In this document: positions 10,105 through 18,722 of the stretch, piece by piece | Layout of the letters: each line of letters opens with the position of its first letter | How positions within the stretch are numbered: the first letter of the stretch is position 1 | Origin: Sulfitobacter sp. DFL-14 | Lineage (GTDB): Bacteria > Pseudomonadota > Alphaproteobacteria > Rhodobacterales > Rhodobacteraceae | Length of the DNA stretch: 64,000 bases | Direction of reading: 5' to 3' | Assembly: GCF_003335585.1 (NCBI RefSeq) | Contig: NZ_QBFD01000025.1 | Location: 151,772-215,771, forward strand | Made by a program: the position numbers and the translations under genes | Notes under the pieces: model-generated | Databases searched by the model: none | What the model saw: the letters and a program-made list of their open reading frames with translations, nothing else | Told to the model about the DNA's origin: nothing

Positions 10105-10410
10105 TCAGCCCTTCATCACGTTGACGTCTTCGACGGCGATGGTGCCGCGATTACGGAAGAAACAAACCAGGATCGCCAGACCGATCGCCGCCTCGGCGGC
10201 TGCGACGGTCAGCACGAACAGCGTATAGACCTGCCCCACCAGATCGCCGAGAAAGCTGGAGAAAGCGACAAAGTTGATGTTCACCGCCAGCAGCATCAAC
10301 TCGATGCTCATCAGCAGGATGATCACGTTCTTGCGGTTCAGGAAAAGCCCGAAGATGCCGATGACAAAAAGCGTCGCTGCCACTGTCAGGTAATGTTCAA
10401 GTCCGATCAT
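10105..10410 (-). CDS. nuoK: NADH-quinone oxidoreductase subunit K
   Basis: Three-helix membrane subunit of complex I that lies in the quinone-to-antiporter relay. 101 aa, the normal size. The conserved acidic residues of helices 2 and 3 are visible in [11 protein letters not shown] and [11 protein letters not shown]. It is preceded by about 75 bp without an evident gene and then by the two tiny ORFs at 10486-10652, and followed 5 bp later by nuoL. Confidence 0.96.
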   Translation of the reverse strand: MIGLEHYLTVAATLFVIGIFGLFLNRKNVIILLMSIELMLLAVNINFVAFSSFLGDLVGQVYTLFVLTVAAAEAAIGLAILVCFFRNRGTIAVEDVNVMKG

Positions 10411-10485
10411 GTCGTCCCTCGTCTCGCGCCCTGTTGCCGGGCTTCTAGTCTTTCATGGTCCCGACTTCCACCGGGAACCCGCCGC

Positions 10486-10560
10486 TCAGCCGATAAATCC
10501 GTAGCCGCCGATCACGATGATCAGCACGACAACCAGCACCACGATTGTATTTCTAGACAT
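10486..10560 (-). CDS. Tiny single-helix ORF (24 aa) between nuoJ and nuoK
   Basis: Read by hand. The ATG at 10560 opens 24 codons ending in TGA. The peptide is a Ser/Arg/Asn head, a run of about 14 Val/Leu/Ile residues, then a GGYGFIG tail, so it is almost wholly one transmembrane helix with the short N-terminus probably cytoplasmic. It begins 11 bp after the stop of a very similar 26-codon ORF and lies inside the nuo operon on the coding strand. No function is known to me. It could be a single-helix accessory subunit of complex I or a leader peptide for nuoK. Evidence is composition, position and similarity to its neighbour. Confidence 0.5.
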   Translation of the reverse strand: MSRNTIVVLVVVLIIVIGGYGFIG

Positions 10561-10571
10561 TGCGTATCCGC

Positions 10572-10652
10572 CTATCCGCCAAAATATCCGTTCGCGACCA
10601 GAACACCGACGACGATGGCAGTCACAACTGCTATGGCCACCCCTGGTTTCAC
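10572..10652 (-). CDS. Tiny single-helix ORF (26 aa) overlapping the nuoJ stop
   Basis: A GTG codon at 10652 overlaps the nuoJ TGA (GTGA), the same coupling used by other genes of this operon. It opens 26 codons: a Lys/Pro head, about 15 residues of Ala/Val/Ile/Leu, and an ANGYFGG end. The head-helix-(G/N)GY-x-G plan matches the following 24-codon ORF, which suggests a tandem duplication. A G-rich stretch in the last codons of nuoJ could serve as ribosome-binding site. Function unknown; a single-span complex I-associated peptide is the simplest guess. Confidence 0.5.
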   Translation of the reverse strand: MKPGVAIAVVTAIVVGVLVANGYFGG

Positions 10653-11251
10653 AGCCCCTGCCCCGACTTCACATCACGCAGTTCCATCGCCTTGGCCGGG
10701 TCGCGCATCATCTGCGCCACAACGTCCTGACGCTTCACATCCGCGCGGTGGCGCAGGGTCAGAACAATGGCACCGATCATCGCCACCAGCAGGATCAGAC
10801 CCGCCAGCTGGAACAGCAGGAAATACTGATCATAGAGGATCAGGCCCAAAGCCTCGGTGTTGAAAGTGTTCGGGTCTGTCACCTGTGCGCGCAGCCCCTC
10901 GGCGGCGTCGTTGGTTTCCCAGGCGCCAAAGGCCATGACGAACTGCATCAGGATCACAAGGCCGATCAGCAGGGCCAGCGGCATGTATTTCGCCATCTCC
11001 GCCTTCAGCTCGGCAAAATCGACGTCCAGCATCATGACCACGAAAAGGAACAGCACCGCGACCGCGCCGACATAGACGATGATCAGCAGCATCGCGACGA
11101 ATTCCGCCCCCAGCAGCACAAAAAGCCCCGCAGAGCTGAGAAAGGCCAGGATCAGCCAGAGCACCGAATGCACCGGATTCCGGCTGACCACGGTCAGAAG
11201 CCCGCCCGTGATCACGCAAATGGCAAACAGATAGAATGAAAAGACCGTCAT
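10649..11251 (-). CDS. nuoJ: NADH-quinone oxidoreductase subunit J
   Basis: Five-helix membrane subunit of complex I, next to NuoK and NuoH, that shapes the entry of the proton-transfer chain. 200 aa, normal. The conserved [13 protein letters not shown] and [16 protein letters not shown] segments (helix 3, site of the pi-bulge) are visible. The ATG at 11251 overlaps the stop of the preceding CMD-family gene (ATGA). The stop overlaps the GTG of a tiny downstream ORF. Confidence 0.96.
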   Translation of the reverse strand: MTVFSFYLFAICVITGGLLTVVSRNPVHSVLWLILAFLSSAGLFVLLGAEFVAMLLIIVYVGAVAVLFLFVVMMLDVDFAELKAEMAKYMPLALLIGLVILMQFVMAFGAWETNDAAEGLRAQVTDPNTFNTEALGLILYDQYFLLFQLAGLILLVAMIGAIVLTLRHRADVKRQDVVAQMMRDPAKAMELRDVKSGQGL

Positions 11252-11649
11252 TCCTTACCCTCTTTTTCGTCCCAGACCTGCCCGGCCAGTTCCATGGCGC
11301 GCGACATGGCCGGTACGCCGGCAAATACCGACATCTGGCCAATTGTCTCGGTGATATGTTTCTTGGTGGCACCGGCCTCCAGCGCGTGGCGCACCGTCTG
11401 GCGCACCGCGACATCGTTCTGCGCGCCCTGCATGGTCAGCCCCGCAAGGGTCAGCAGCAGCCGCGTCCGCGCGTCCAGCCCGCCCTCGTTGACGGCATTG
11501 CCGAACATCATTTCCATCATGTCCTTGGGCATGGTGCCCATCATTGCCTCGAACACCTTGGGGGAAAAGGCATCCATTGCCGGAAAGGACTTTGCCATCT
11601 CCTGCGCCTGGCGCATCATCGCCTCGAAGGGGTTGGTGGGATCACTCAT
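11248..11649 (-). CDS. Carboxymuconolactone decarboxylase (CMD)-family protein inside nuo operon
   Basis: 133 aa from the ATG at 11649, which overlaps the nuoI stop (ATGA). Its own stop overlaps the nuoJ start in the same way, so it is locked into the operon translationally. The CMD-like core shows [17 protein letters not shown], a helical middle and [20 protein letters not shown]. The family includes gamma-carboxymuconolactone decarboxylases and AhpD-like peroxidase partners. I see no CxxC, so AhpD-type redox activity is unlikely. The N-terminus is Met-rich ([10 protein letters not shown], then [15 protein letters not shown]). Its role in complex I is unknown. Confidence 0.8.
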   Translation of the reverse strand: MSDPTNPFEAMMRQAQEMAKSFPAMDAFSPKVFEAMMGTMPKDMMEMMFGNAVNEGGLDARTRLLLTLAGLTMQGAQNDVAVRQTVRHALEAGATKKHITETIGQMSVFAGVPAMSRAMELAGQVWDEKEGKE

Positions 11650-12140
11650 CTGTAGGGCGCATCTATTTCGAGGTTGCGGGCAATCTCCGCTTCCCATCGT
11701 TCACCATTCGCCAGCAGCTTGTCCTTGTCATAGTACAGCTCTTCGCGGGTTTCGGTGCTGAACTCGAAATTCGGCCCCTCGACGATGGCATCCACCGGGC
11801 AGGCCTCCTGACAGAAGCCGCAATAGATGCACTTGGTCATGTCGATGTCATAGCGCGTGGTGCGGCGGCTGCCGTCCTCGCGCGGTTCCGCGTCAATGGT
11901 GATGGCCTGCGCCGGGCAGATCGCCTCGCAGAGCTTGCAGGCGATGCAGCGCTCTTCGCCGTTGGGATAGCGGCGCAACGCATGTTCACCGCGGAAACGC
12001 GGAGACAGCGGCCCCTTTTCATGCGGATAGTTCACCGTCGCCTTGGGGCGGAACATCTGCTTGAACCCCAGCGCGAAACCCTTGGCGAAATCCTGCAGCA
12101 GGAAATACTTGGCAGCGCGTGCATAGTCGATTTGTGTCAT
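11646..12140 (-). CDS. nuoI: NADH-quinone oxidoreductase subunit I (2x[4Fe-4S])
   Basis: Ferredoxin-like subunit carrying clusters N6a and N6b on the electron path towards N2. 164 aa. Two classic motifs, [12 protein letters not shown] and [12 protein letters not shown], each followed by the shared Cys-Pro pattern. The N-terminal amphipathic segment ([22 protein letters not shown]) is typical of the alphaproteobacterial/mitochondrial TYKY-type subunit. It starts 1 bp after the nuoH stop and ends in an ATGA overlap with the CMD-family gene. Confidence 0.97.
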   Translation of the reverse strand: MTQIDYARAAKYFLLQDFAKGFALGFKQMFRPKATVNYPHEKGPLSPRFRGEHALRRYPNGEERCIACKLCEAICPAQAITIDAEPREDGSRRTTRYDIDMTKCIYCGFCQEACPVDAIVEGPNFEFSTETREELYYDKDKLLANGERWEAEIARNLEIDAPYR

Positions 12141-12141
12141 G

Positions 12142-13182
12142 TCAGCCTCCTACGGGCCAGCGGGCATAGATGCCCCAGAACCATTCGAATTTTGCCGCGA
12201 AGGCTACGAAAACCACCCAGAACAGCGAGAACGGCAGGAACACCTTCCAGCCCAGTCGCATCAGCTGGTCATAGCGGTAGCGCGGGGTGATCGCCTTGAC
12301 CATGGAGAACATGAAGAACACCAGCAGCATCTTCAGGAACATCCACAGGAAACCATCCGGCAGGAACGGGATCGGCGACAGCCAGCCGCCCAGGAACAGC
12401 AGCGAGACCAATGCGCACATCAGCACCACGGCGACCAGTTCGCCAATCATGAACAGCAGGAACGGCGTCGAGGAATATTCAACCTGATAGCCCGCCACCA
12501 GCTCTGACTCCGCTTCCGGAAGGTCAAAGGGCGGGCGGTTGGTTTCGGCCAGGGCCGAGATGAAGAACAGGATCAGCATCGGGAAATGCGGCAGGAAGTA
12601 CCAGTTGAAGATGCCGCCGGCCCCCTCCTGCGCCGCAACGATGGCGGAGAAGTTCATCGACCCGGTGGAGATGATGACACCGATGATGATCAGGCCGATG
12701 CTGACCTCATAGGAAATCATCTGCGCGGCAGAGCGCAGCGAGCCCAGGAACGGGTATTTCGAGTTCGAGGCCCAGCCGCCCATGATCACGCCGTAAACCT
12801 CCAGAGAGGAAATCGCGAAGACATAGAGGATCGCCACATTGATGTCCGACAGCACCCAGCCGTCGTTGAAGGGAATCACCGCCCAGGCCACCAGCGCCAT
12901 GACCAGGCTGACCATCGGGGCCAGCAGGAACACCGCCCGGTCGGCCCCGGCGGGAATCACCACTTCCTTGACCACATATTTCAGCAGGTCGGCAAAGCTT
13001 TGCAGCAGGCCAAAGACACCCACCACATTGGGCCCGCGCCGCATCTGGACGGCCGCCCAGATCTTGCGGTCGGCGTACATCAGGAACGCCAGGCAAAGCA
13101 GCAGCGGCAGCAGGATCAACAAGACCTGCCCCGTAACCAGCAGCCCAATCCCCAACCCCGTGTTCGTAAAGAAGTCAGCCAT
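12142..13182 (-). CDS. nuoH: NADH-quinone oxidoreductase subunit H
   Basis: Membrane subunit forming the quinone tunnel with NuoB/NuoD, 346 aa with about eight helices. Conserved segments are [16 protein letters not shown] near residue 40, [36 protein letters not shown] and [23 protein letters not shown], all containing the charged E-channel residues. It follows the 127-aa lipoprotein gene with a 6-bp gap and precedes nuoI by 1 bp. Confidence 0.97.
   Translation of the reverse strand: MADFFTNTGLGIGLLVTGQVLLILLPLLLCLAFLMYADRKIWAAVQMRRGPNVVGVFGLLQSFADLLKYVVKEVVIPAGADRAVFLLAPMVSLVMALVAWAVIPFNDGWVLSDINVAILYVFAISSLEVYGVIMGGWASNSKYPFLGSLRSAAQMISYEVSIGLIIIGVIISTGSMNFSAIVAAQEGAGGIFNWYFLPHFPMLILFFISALAETNRPPFDLPEAESELVAGYQVEYSSTPFLLFMIGELVAVVLMCALVSLLFLGGWLSPIPFLPDGFLWMFLKMLLVFFMFSMVKAITPRYRYDQLMRLGWKVFLPFSLFWVVFVAFAAKFEWFWGIYARWPVGG
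12146..12152 (-). promoter_or_regulatory. Strong Shine-Dalgarno for nuoI within nuoH end
   Basis: TAGGAGG on the minus strand lies inside the last codons of nuoH and ends 5 bases before the nuoI ATG at 12140. It supports that start and indicates that nuoI is reinitiated from ribosomes finishing nuoH. Confidence 0.7.
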
Positions 13183-13188
13183 TGTCCC

Positions 13189-13572
13189 TCACACCGTCGG
13201 TATGCCTTTTTCCACACAGCTCTGTGTGGTCACTTCAGCATCAATTGTCTTTATGCCCCGTGGCAAGCTTGGCGAGATTGTATAAACAGCATCCGCTCGC
13301 CAGATGCCACCCTCTTGCTCTACATTTGTGCGCACATGGCGCGCAAATCCGTAGCCTCGGATCAGCGTATACCGTGCGGCGGCGCATTCGGCGTAATCCG
13401 CCACGTCCTGCGTGCTGAGCGCCTTGGTCATCGCCACGTTGAACTGCACCAGGTCACCATCCAGCAAAACAGTCTCTACCCCCTTGTATTCCGGGATAAA
13501 ATCAGAGGCCACGGGCACCTGCGGTTCACATGCACCCAAGGCCATCATCACAAGGACGGCGGTTGTTCTCAC
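13189..13572 (-). CDS. Small lipoprotein of unknown function between nuoG and nuoH
   Basis: The GTG at 13572 overlaps the nuoG TGA (GTGA), giving 127 aa. The N-terminus is a lipoprotein signal, [15 protein letters not shown], with a LGAC lipobox, so the mature protein starts at Cys15. The mature part contains two more Cys (one in YAECAAARY, one near the end in TTQSCVEKG), probably a disulfide in the periplasm. The frame remains open upstream inside nuoG, but that sequence is not protein-like. I do not recognise the family. A periplasmic lipoprotein at this position suggests an assembly or accessory role for complex I, as an inference from position only. Confidence 0.7.
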   Translation of the reverse strand: MRTTAVLVMMALGACEPQVPVASDFIPEYKGVETVLLDGDLVQFNVAMTKALSTQDVADYAECAAARYTLIRGYGFARHVRTNVEQEGGIWRADAVYTISPSLPRGIKTIDAEVTTQSCVEKGIPTV

Positions 13573-15584
13573 TCCGCCGCCATGGGTTTGTCGCGGCGCG
13601 CCGCGGCATTGGCCGAAAGCTCCGCCATCAGCTGGCTGGCCCGGGCAATCGGATTGCTGAGGTAGAAATCCGCAATCGCCTCGCCAAAGGGGGCCGCATC
13701 GACGCTGCCGCGTTCCAGTGGCGACCATGCGTTTTCGGCAACCTCGTCAACACGGGCCAGATGCGGCACGTCACTGACCAGTGCGCGGCGCAGGGCGGCG
13801 ATGGAATCAAACGGCAATGTCGCCTCCATCTCGGCGCTCAGCGCGCGCAGGATGGCCCAGTTTTCCTTGGCCTGACCGGGGGCAAAGCTGGCGCGTTGCG
13901 CAATCTGCGGACGGCCTTCGGTGTTCACGAACAGGCCCGGTTCCTCGGTATAGGCGGCGCCGGGCAGGATGATGTCGGCGCGGTGCGCGCCCCGGTCGCC
14001 GTGGCTGCCCTGATAGATCACGAAAGGACCGGCGGGAATGTCGCCTTCATCCGCGCCAAGGTTATAGATCACCTCGGCTTCCAGAACGGCAGGCACACCG
14101 CCTTCGGCAGTGGCGCCGATATCCAGCGCACCGACACGCGATGCAGCGGTGTGCAGCACCATGAAGGATGATTTTGTTGCTTCGGCCAGCGCCATTGCAT
14201 CGGCCAGCACTGCGGCACCGTCTTCGCGGGTCAGGGCCGCCTGCCCCACGATGATCACCGAGGGCTTCTCCTGCACAGCGGAATGATCGCGTTGCAGCAA
14301 ATCGGCCATGACCGACGGATTGTCACCGATGTGGGCATATTCATAGGTCAGATCGACCTGCGGCCCGATCACACCCACGTTTGCGCCACGCGACCACGCC
14401 TTGCGGATACGCGCGTTCAGCACCGGAGCCTCCACCGCCGGGTTGGTCCCGATCAGCATGATCGCCTTGGCTGTGTCCAGTTCTTCGACCGTGGCTGTCC
14501 CGACATAGCCGGAGCGGTTGCCCGCAGGCAGTTTGGCCCCGTCGGTGCGGCATTCGACGATACCGCCCTGCCCCTCGATCAATGTCTTCAATGCATAGGC
14601 CGCCTCGACCGAGGACAGATCGCCGACCAGACCGGCAACCTTCTTGCCCTTCATCGCGGCAGCAGCAGCCGTCAGCGCCTCGGGCCAGTCCGCTTTGCGC
14701 AGCTTGCCGTTCTCGCGGATGTAGGGCGTATCCAGCCGCTGGCGGCGCAGCCCGTCCCAGACAAAGCGGGTCTTGTCCGAAATCCATTCCTCGTTCACGC
14801 CGTCGTGGTTGCGCGGCAGCATCCGCATCACTTCGCGGCCCTTGGTGTCGACACGGATATTCGACCCCAGCGCATCCATCACGTCGATGCTTTCGGTTTT
14901 GGAAAGCTCCCAGGGACGCGCGGTAAAGGAATAGGGTTTGCTGACCAGCGCCCCCACCGGACAAAGGTCGATGATATTGCCCTGCAGGTTCGATTCGAGC
15001 GTTTCACCCAGATAGGAGGTGATCTCCGCATCTTCACCACGGCCGGTCTGGCCCATCTTGTGCACGCCCGCGACCTCGGTGGTGAAACGCACGCAGCGGG
15101 TGCAAGAGATGCAGCGGGTCATATGGGTTTCGACCAGCGGCCCGAGGTGCAGATCCTCGGTCGCGCGCTTGGGTTCGCGGTAGCGCGAGAAATCCACGCC
15201 ATAGGCCATCGCCTGATCCTGCAGATCACATTCGCCACCCTGGTCGCAGATCGGGCAATCCAGCGGGTGGTTGATCAGCAGGAATTCCATCACGCCTTCG
15301 CGGGCCTTCTTGACCATCGGGCTGTTGGTTTTCACCACCGGCGGCTGACCTTCGGGACCGGGGCGCAGATCCCTGACCTGCATCGCGCAGCTTGCGGCGG
15401 GCTTGGGCGGGCCGCCCACGACCTCCACCAGACACATGCGGCAGTTCCCCGCAATCGAAAGCCGCTCGTGATAACAGAAGCGCGGGATTTCGACGCCCGC
15501 CTGCTCGCAGGCCTGAATGAGCGTCATCGCCCCTTCGGTTTCGATTTCCTTGCCATCAATGATGATCTTGCGAAGGTCGCTCAT
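13569..15584 (-). CDS. nuoG: NADH-quinone oxidoreductase subunit G
   Basis: Largest peripheral-arm subunit, carrying clusters N1b, N4 and N5, 671 aa. This is the shorter mitochondrial/alphaproteobacterial type rather than the ~900-aa E. coli type. The N-terminal [2Fe-2S] ferredoxin has [15 protein letters not shown] near residue 37. The N5 motif [17 protein letters not shown] is near 110 and the N4 motif [10 protein letters not shown] near 155. A degenerate molybdopterin-oxidoreductase domain follows. Its start is 4 bp after the small exported protein gene, and its stop overlaps the lipoprotein GTG. Confidence 0.97.
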   Translation of the reverse strand: MSDLRKIIIDGKEIETEGAMTLIQACEQAGVEIPRFCYHERLSIAGNCRMCLVEVVGGPPKPAASCAMQVRDLRPGPEGQPPVVKTNSPMVKKAREGVMEFLLINHPLDCPICDQGGECDLQDQAMAYGVDFSRYREPKRATEDLHLGPLVETHMTRCISCTRCVRFTTEVAGVHKMGQTGRGEDAEITSYLGETLESNLQGNIIDLCPVGALVSKPYSFTARPWELSKTESIDVMDALGSNIRVDTKGREVMRMLPRNHDGVNEEWISDKTRFVWDGLRRQRLDTPYIRENGKLRKADWPEALTAAAAAMKGKKVAGLVGDLSSVEAAYALKTLIEGQGGIVECRTDGAKLPAGNRSGYVGTATVEELDTAKAIMLIGTNPAVEAPVLNARIRKAWSRGANVGVIGPQVDLTYEYAHIGDNPSVMADLLQRDHSAVQEKPSVIIVGQAALTREDGAAVLADAMALAEATKSSFMVLHTAASRVGALDIGATAEGGVPAVLEAEVIYNLGADEGDIPAGPFVIYQGSHGDRGAHRADIILPGAAYTEEPGLFVNTEGRPQIAQRASFAPGQAKENWAILRALSAEMEATLPFDSIAALRRALVSDVPHLARVDEVAENAWSPLERGSVDAAPFGEAIADFYLSNPIARASQLMAELSANAAARRDKPMAAE

Positions 15585-15588
15585 AGGT

Positions 15589-15990
15589 TCACTTTGCTCT
15601 CAGTAACGAACCGATCCGGCTCTGTTTTTGAATCTCTTCGAGTCCAAGCGCACAATAGCTTTGTGGATCGGAAGTATCGACCCCCCTCGCCTTGAAAAAC
15701 GCCCTTCCGCGCGCTTTGAGCCGTTCTTTTTCCGCATCGCTTTTGCGATAGGCGTCGATTTCAGCATCTGTATAGCCCAGATCATTGGCGTGACCCTTGA
15801 TTTTCCACAGAAAACTGGTGGCCCTGATCAGCCGGGCATCTATCGTGGGACAATTCTTGCGGATCGCATCGGCGATTCCGACATCCAGCAGGGCATCGTC
15901 GATCGCGGCAACCTCGCGCAGCGGTGGTTTGGCCGAAACCGGGGCGGCAAGCACCGCCAGACCAAACAGGGCAATCATCATCAAACGCAT
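15589..15990 (-). CDS. Small exported protein upstream of nuoG (DUF5333-like)
   Basis: 133 aa from the ATG at 15990, which directly begins a signal peptide ([20 protein letters not shown]). The frame extends further upstream but only with non-signal sequence, so the internal ATG is preferred. The mature part is helical and charged, with two Cys (KNCPTIDAR and SYCALGLEE). It resembles the small Rhodobacteraceae family I remember as DUF5333, found beside nuoG; that assignment is from memory and unchecked. It ends 4 bp before nuoG, so the two are coupled. Periplasmic location; function unknown. Confidence 0.7.
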   Translation of the reverse strand: MRLMMIALFGLAVLAAPVSAKPPLREVAAIDDALLDVGIADAIRKNCPTIDARLIRATSFLWKIKGHANDLGYTDAEIDAYRKSDAEKERLKARGRAFFKARGVDTSDPQSYCALGLEEIQKQSRIGSLLRAK

Positions 15991-16092
15991 TTCACTCTCC
16001 TTCGGAAGTTGACCGACAGCTGGGTGCGCCTGCGCTGATATGCAATAACACCCGGTCCCGACAGCCATTTTCCGCAGGTTTCAGCGCATGGC

Positions 16093-16434
16093 CTATTGGG
16101 CCTGCGGGCAGGTCCCCTGATAGGTCAGCGTGTCATCGACGATGCGCAGCTGGTCTGCCGGCGTGTCCGGCCCCACCACCCAATCGATGTCGGAACTGCC
16201 ATAGGTCGCCACGCAATAGCCGTTTGCCGCGTGCAGCGCGGCCCCCCGTGCCCCTTCGAAGGATTGAGAGACACCTTTCACCGTCGCCACGAATACATCG
16301 CGTTGCTTGTCGACCCGCTTGACCTTGGTGCGGAAATACTTGCCGTCAAAGGAAAAGCGGTTCTCGTTGTCGGAGCAACCAGCCACAAGGGCGGCGCAAA
16401 GCAGCGCCATGACGCTAATTCGGGTCTTCATCAT
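16093..16434 (-). CDS. Small lipoprotein of unknown function
   Basis: 113 aa. The N-terminus MMKTRISVMALLCAALVAGC ends in a VAGC lipobox. The mature domain has two Cys (NGYCVATYG and the C-terminal QGTCPQAQ), compatible with one disulfide. The start overlaps the stop of the methyltransferase gene (ATGATGA; a second ATG 3 bases downstream is possible). About 100 bp separate it from the next exported protein. I recognise no family. It is one of several periplasmic or envelope proteins wedged between nuoF and nuoG. Confidence 0.7.
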   Translation of the reverse strand: MMKTRISVMALLCAALVAGCSDNENRFSFDGKYFRTKVKRVDKQRDVFVATVKGVSQSFEGARGAALHAANGYCVATYGSSDIDWVVGPDTPADQLRIVDDTLTYQGTCPQAQ

Positions 16435-17144
16435 TTCTGCACTCTCGAATGGGTGGGGCGTTGCGCTTCGGCCTTGTCGATCACGACAATGGAATCATGC
16501 ACATGCACGCCGCTGATTTCGCGCTTCATCTGCGGAAGCTGCGCCGGTTTGTTGTTGTGATACCACATGTGCATGTCATCTATCATTCTGCGCACCGTGT
16601 TATAGAAATTCTCCGGCGCGTGAAAGCCACCGCCGAAACGCGGGTAATAGGCGGTGTGCAGATCCTCTATCATATAGGTGCCGCCGGTGGTCAGCAGCGG
16701 GAACAACACCCGCAGCGAGGCTTCGATATGGGCCATCCGGTGGCTGCCGTCATCCAGCACCACGTCGACGCCGCCCATCTCCTCGACCACCTTTGCCAGG
16801 AATGCCGGATCGTCCTGCGAGCCGATGCGCACCATGCCGGACTGGCCGTCGTATTGCGCGCAGTCGGGGTTGATGTCGATGCCGCAGAGCACCGCGTCCT
16901 TGCCCAGGTAGCGCCGCCACATCTGCAAGGACCCGCCGTTGTTCACCCCGATCTCAAGGAATTTCACCGGCGTATTCCGGTAGCGGCTGAAATAGCGGTC
17001 GTAGAGCGGCAGGTAATGATGCCACTTGTGCACCTTCACCCCGTCGTTCTGCGCGTAGATGTCCAGCAGGTCCCCGTCGAATCCGTATCGTTCCCTGATG
17101 TCAGCGACGACATCCCCGTCGTCGGGAAATCTGAACTTCTTCAT
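16431..17144 (-). CDS. Class I SAM-dependent methyltransferase
   Basis: 237 aa. A Rossmann-type SAM site is visible as FLEIGVNNGGSLQMW near residue 62, followed by an acidic GIDINPDC and a VDVVLDDGSHRMAHIEASL segment. The latter is characteristic of the CmcI/macrocin-O-methyltransferase-like group, which often acts on sugars or antibiotics. The true substrate is unknown. The DDGSH segment probably binds a metal ion. It sits between a DUF3291 gene and a lipoprotein gene inside the nuo operon, an unexpected place for such an enzyme. Confidence 0.8.
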   Translation of the reverse strand: MKKFRFPDDGDVVADIRERYGFDGDLLDIYAQNDGVKVHKWHHYLPLYDRYFSRYRNTPVKFLEIGVNNGGSLQMWRRYLGKDAVLCGIDINPDCAQYDGQSGMVRIGSQDDPAFLAKVVEEMGGVDVVLDDGSHRMAHIEASLRVLFPLLTTGGTYMIEDLHTAYYPRFGGGFHAPENFYNTVRRMIDDMHMWYHNNKPAQLPQMKREISGVHVHDSIVVIDKAEAQRPTHSRVQK

Positions 17145-17212
17145 TGGCGGTCTCCTGCACGGCCCTTTTGGGTTTTCCCCTTATTTCTCAACATATCCGC
17201 CAATTCGGGATT

Positions 17213-17701
17213 TCAGGCAACCTCTGTCTGGCGGCAACCGTGGGTCCTGTGCATTGTTGCAGCAGGCAGGTGACGCCAGCCAAAGGCATGATCGCTGTCG
17301 CCGTGGGCGCGCAGATGGTCGAGCCGGTCCAGCGCTTCGCCCAGGTCGGGCCGATGCCCCGGCGGCACCCACCACATCACGAAATGCATCTCTCCCAGCA
17401 CCTCGAACCATTCAGCGCGGCGTTCGTAGAATTTCTTGTGCACTGTGCCCCAGACAAAGGTTTCCAGCGTGGCGATACTCTCCCAGACACTCAGGTTCGG
17501 AATGAACAGAGGATCGCCGTCAATTGCGGTATCGGTGTTGCCTGCCCCGGTCTCGCCTTCCATCATCCACTGGAAACCGGGCATCCGCTTGGCCAGCCCG
17601 TTGATCCGGTCAAGGTTCGCCATGAATTCCGCCACGCGGGGATCATCCTTGGCGGCGACAAGCCTGCCCACGTTCAGTTCCGCCAGATGCATTTCTTTCA
17701 T
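17213..17701 (-). CDS. DUF3291-family protein (copy A)
   Basis: 162 aa. The HLAELNVG start, the LSVWESIATLETFVWGTVHKKFYERRAEWF centre and the MWWVPPGHRPDLGEAL segment mark DUF3291, a family of predicted dimeric alpha-beta barrel proteins, sometimes likened to heme-degrading or polyketide-cyclising monooxygenases; function unproven. The second copy at 17819-18310 shares the same blocks in the same order, so the two are paralogues from a local duplication. A 96-bp nested inverted repeat lies between them. The C-terminus is slightly extended (TMHRTHGCRQTEVA). Confidence 0.85.
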   Translation of the reverse strand: MKEMHLAELNVGRLVAAKDDPRVAEFMANLDRINGLAKRMPGFQWMMEGETGAGNTDTAIDGDPLFIPNLSVWESIATLETFVWGTVHKKFYERRAEWFEVLGEMHFVMWWVPPGHRPDLGEALDRLDHLRAHGDSDHAFGWRHLPAATMHRTHGCRQTEVA

Positions 17702-17721
17702 CGTCTCTCCCCTTGCCTACA

Positions 17722-17817
17722 GCGCCCCGCCTTTAACCTGATACACTCCGTATCGCCGATGTCCCGAGAGCGCGAAGCGCGGCAGGGTATCGGCGATTCA
17801 AGTTTAAGGCGGGGCGC
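17722..17817. repeat. Nested inverted repeat between the two DUF3291 genes
   Basis: Outer arms 17722-17736 (GCGCCCCGCCTTTAA) and 17803-17817 match as reverse complements at 14 of 15 positions. Inner arms 17752-17760 (ATCGCCGAT) and 17789-17797 (ATCGGCGAT) match 9 of 9. The centre contains a third small stem (GCGC-GAA-GCGC) flanked by CCC/GGG. The whole could fold into one branched hairpin in RNA or a cruciform in DNA. It begins just outside the stop of one paralogue and ends just before the start of the next, in the operon direction. Confidence 0.75.
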
Positions 17818-17818
17818 G

Positions 17819-18310
17819 TTATCCGCAGGCCTTGTCCTTCCAAAGCTCTGCCTCCTTGAGGTGATCCCAGCCAAAGGCGTGATCACCTGGCCCGTGCTGT
17901 TCCAGATGCCTGAACCGCGCCATCGCCTCGGCCATCGCCGGCCGGTGCCCCACGGGCACCCACCACATGCAGAACCGCAGGTTGGCCCCCATGTCGTACC
18001 ATTCCGCCTTGCGGTCATAGAACCGCTTGTGAACCGTGTTCCAGACGAAATGCTCCAGGCTCGCCACGTCCTCCCAGACGCTCAATGTCGAGGCCATGCG
18101 GGGGTTTGCGCCCATTGCGCCGTCAGCGTGGGTCTGTTCAAACGCCATCTCCGCATCATCCATGCGCCAGACAAAGCCCGGCGAACGTGCGGCGACGCCG
18201 TTCACGAGGTCCAGACCGTTCACGAAATCCTGCACGCGCGGATCGTCCCAGTCATATTTGAGAATGCCAAGGTTCAGCTCCGCCAGGTGATGTCCTTGGG
18301 GCTGTTTCAC
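17819..18310 (-). CDS. DUF3291-family protein (copy B)
   Basis: 163 aa from the GTG at 18310, 1 bp after the MAPEG stop. The open frame continues upstream only as a shadow of the MAPEG gene. The family blocks are HHLAELNLG, LSVWEDVASLEHFVWNTVHKRFYDRKAEWYDMG and CMWWVPVGHRPAMAEAM. It is clearly paralogous to copy A (17213-17701). Function unknown. Position after the MAPEG gene and before the methyltransferase suggests a small enzyme cassette inserted between nuoF and nuoG. Confidence 0.83.
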   Translation of the reverse strand: MKQPQGHHLAELNLGILKYDWDDPRVQDFVNGLDLVNGVAARSPGFVWRMDDAEMAFEQTHADGAMGANPRMASTLSVWEDVASLEHFVWNTVHKRFYDRKAEWYDMGANLRFCMWWVPVGHRPAMAEAMARFRHLEQHGPGDHAFGWDHLKEAELWKDKACG

Positions 18311-18311
18311 C

Positions 18312-18722
18312 TCAGATAACGGCGCAGGCGGCCAGCCCCACCAACCCCAGCACGGACAGCAATCCAACCGCCCAGAGGGCAGAGCGCAGGGGCTGGATTT
18401 CGGTGCCGATATGCACCACCGCCACCGCAATCCGCGACACCAGGAACAAGGAGGCCAGGAGATTGACCCAGAACGGGTCCGCACCGGCCAGAATCGCGGC
18501 CACCGTCGCCCCTATGAAAGGGCCGGACATTTCCATCGCATTGGCAAAGGCCCGCCCCCGGCGATAGGCGACATCGCTGTAATCGCGCTTGGGATGGCCA
18601 CAGGCACAGGTGTTTTCCGCGGTCTTGCCCCGCGTCGCAACCATGCCCAGAACCAGGCTGACAACGGACCAGAGCGCCAGCGACAGGATCGCATGCCCGT
18701 AGGCGTCAAAACCCTCGATCAC
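18312..18722 (-). CDS. MAPEG-family membrane protein
   Basis: 136 aa, four hydrophobic helices. [18 protein letters not shown] and [27 protein letters not shown] match the MAPEG fold (membrane-associated eicosanoid and glutathione metabolism proteins, glutathione transferase-like trimers). An unusual CACGHPK loop follows helix 1. The ATG at 18722 overlaps the nuoF stop (ATGA), and the stop is 1 bp before the DUF3291 copy B start, so it is translationally tied to both. Substrate unknown. Confidence 0.85.
   Translation of the reverse strand: MIEGFDAYGHAILSLALWSVVSLVLGMVATRGKTAENTCACGHPKRDYSDVAYRRGRAFANAMEMSGPFIGATVAAILAGADPFWVNLLASLFLVSRIAVAVVHIGTEIQPLRSALWAVGLLSVLGLVGLAACAVI

Noticed and set aside
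10411..10485. Further tiny ORF just before nuoK (ATG followed by three codons)
   Set aside because: Only three codons before a stop; not a protein. The 75 bp holds nothing else I can support.
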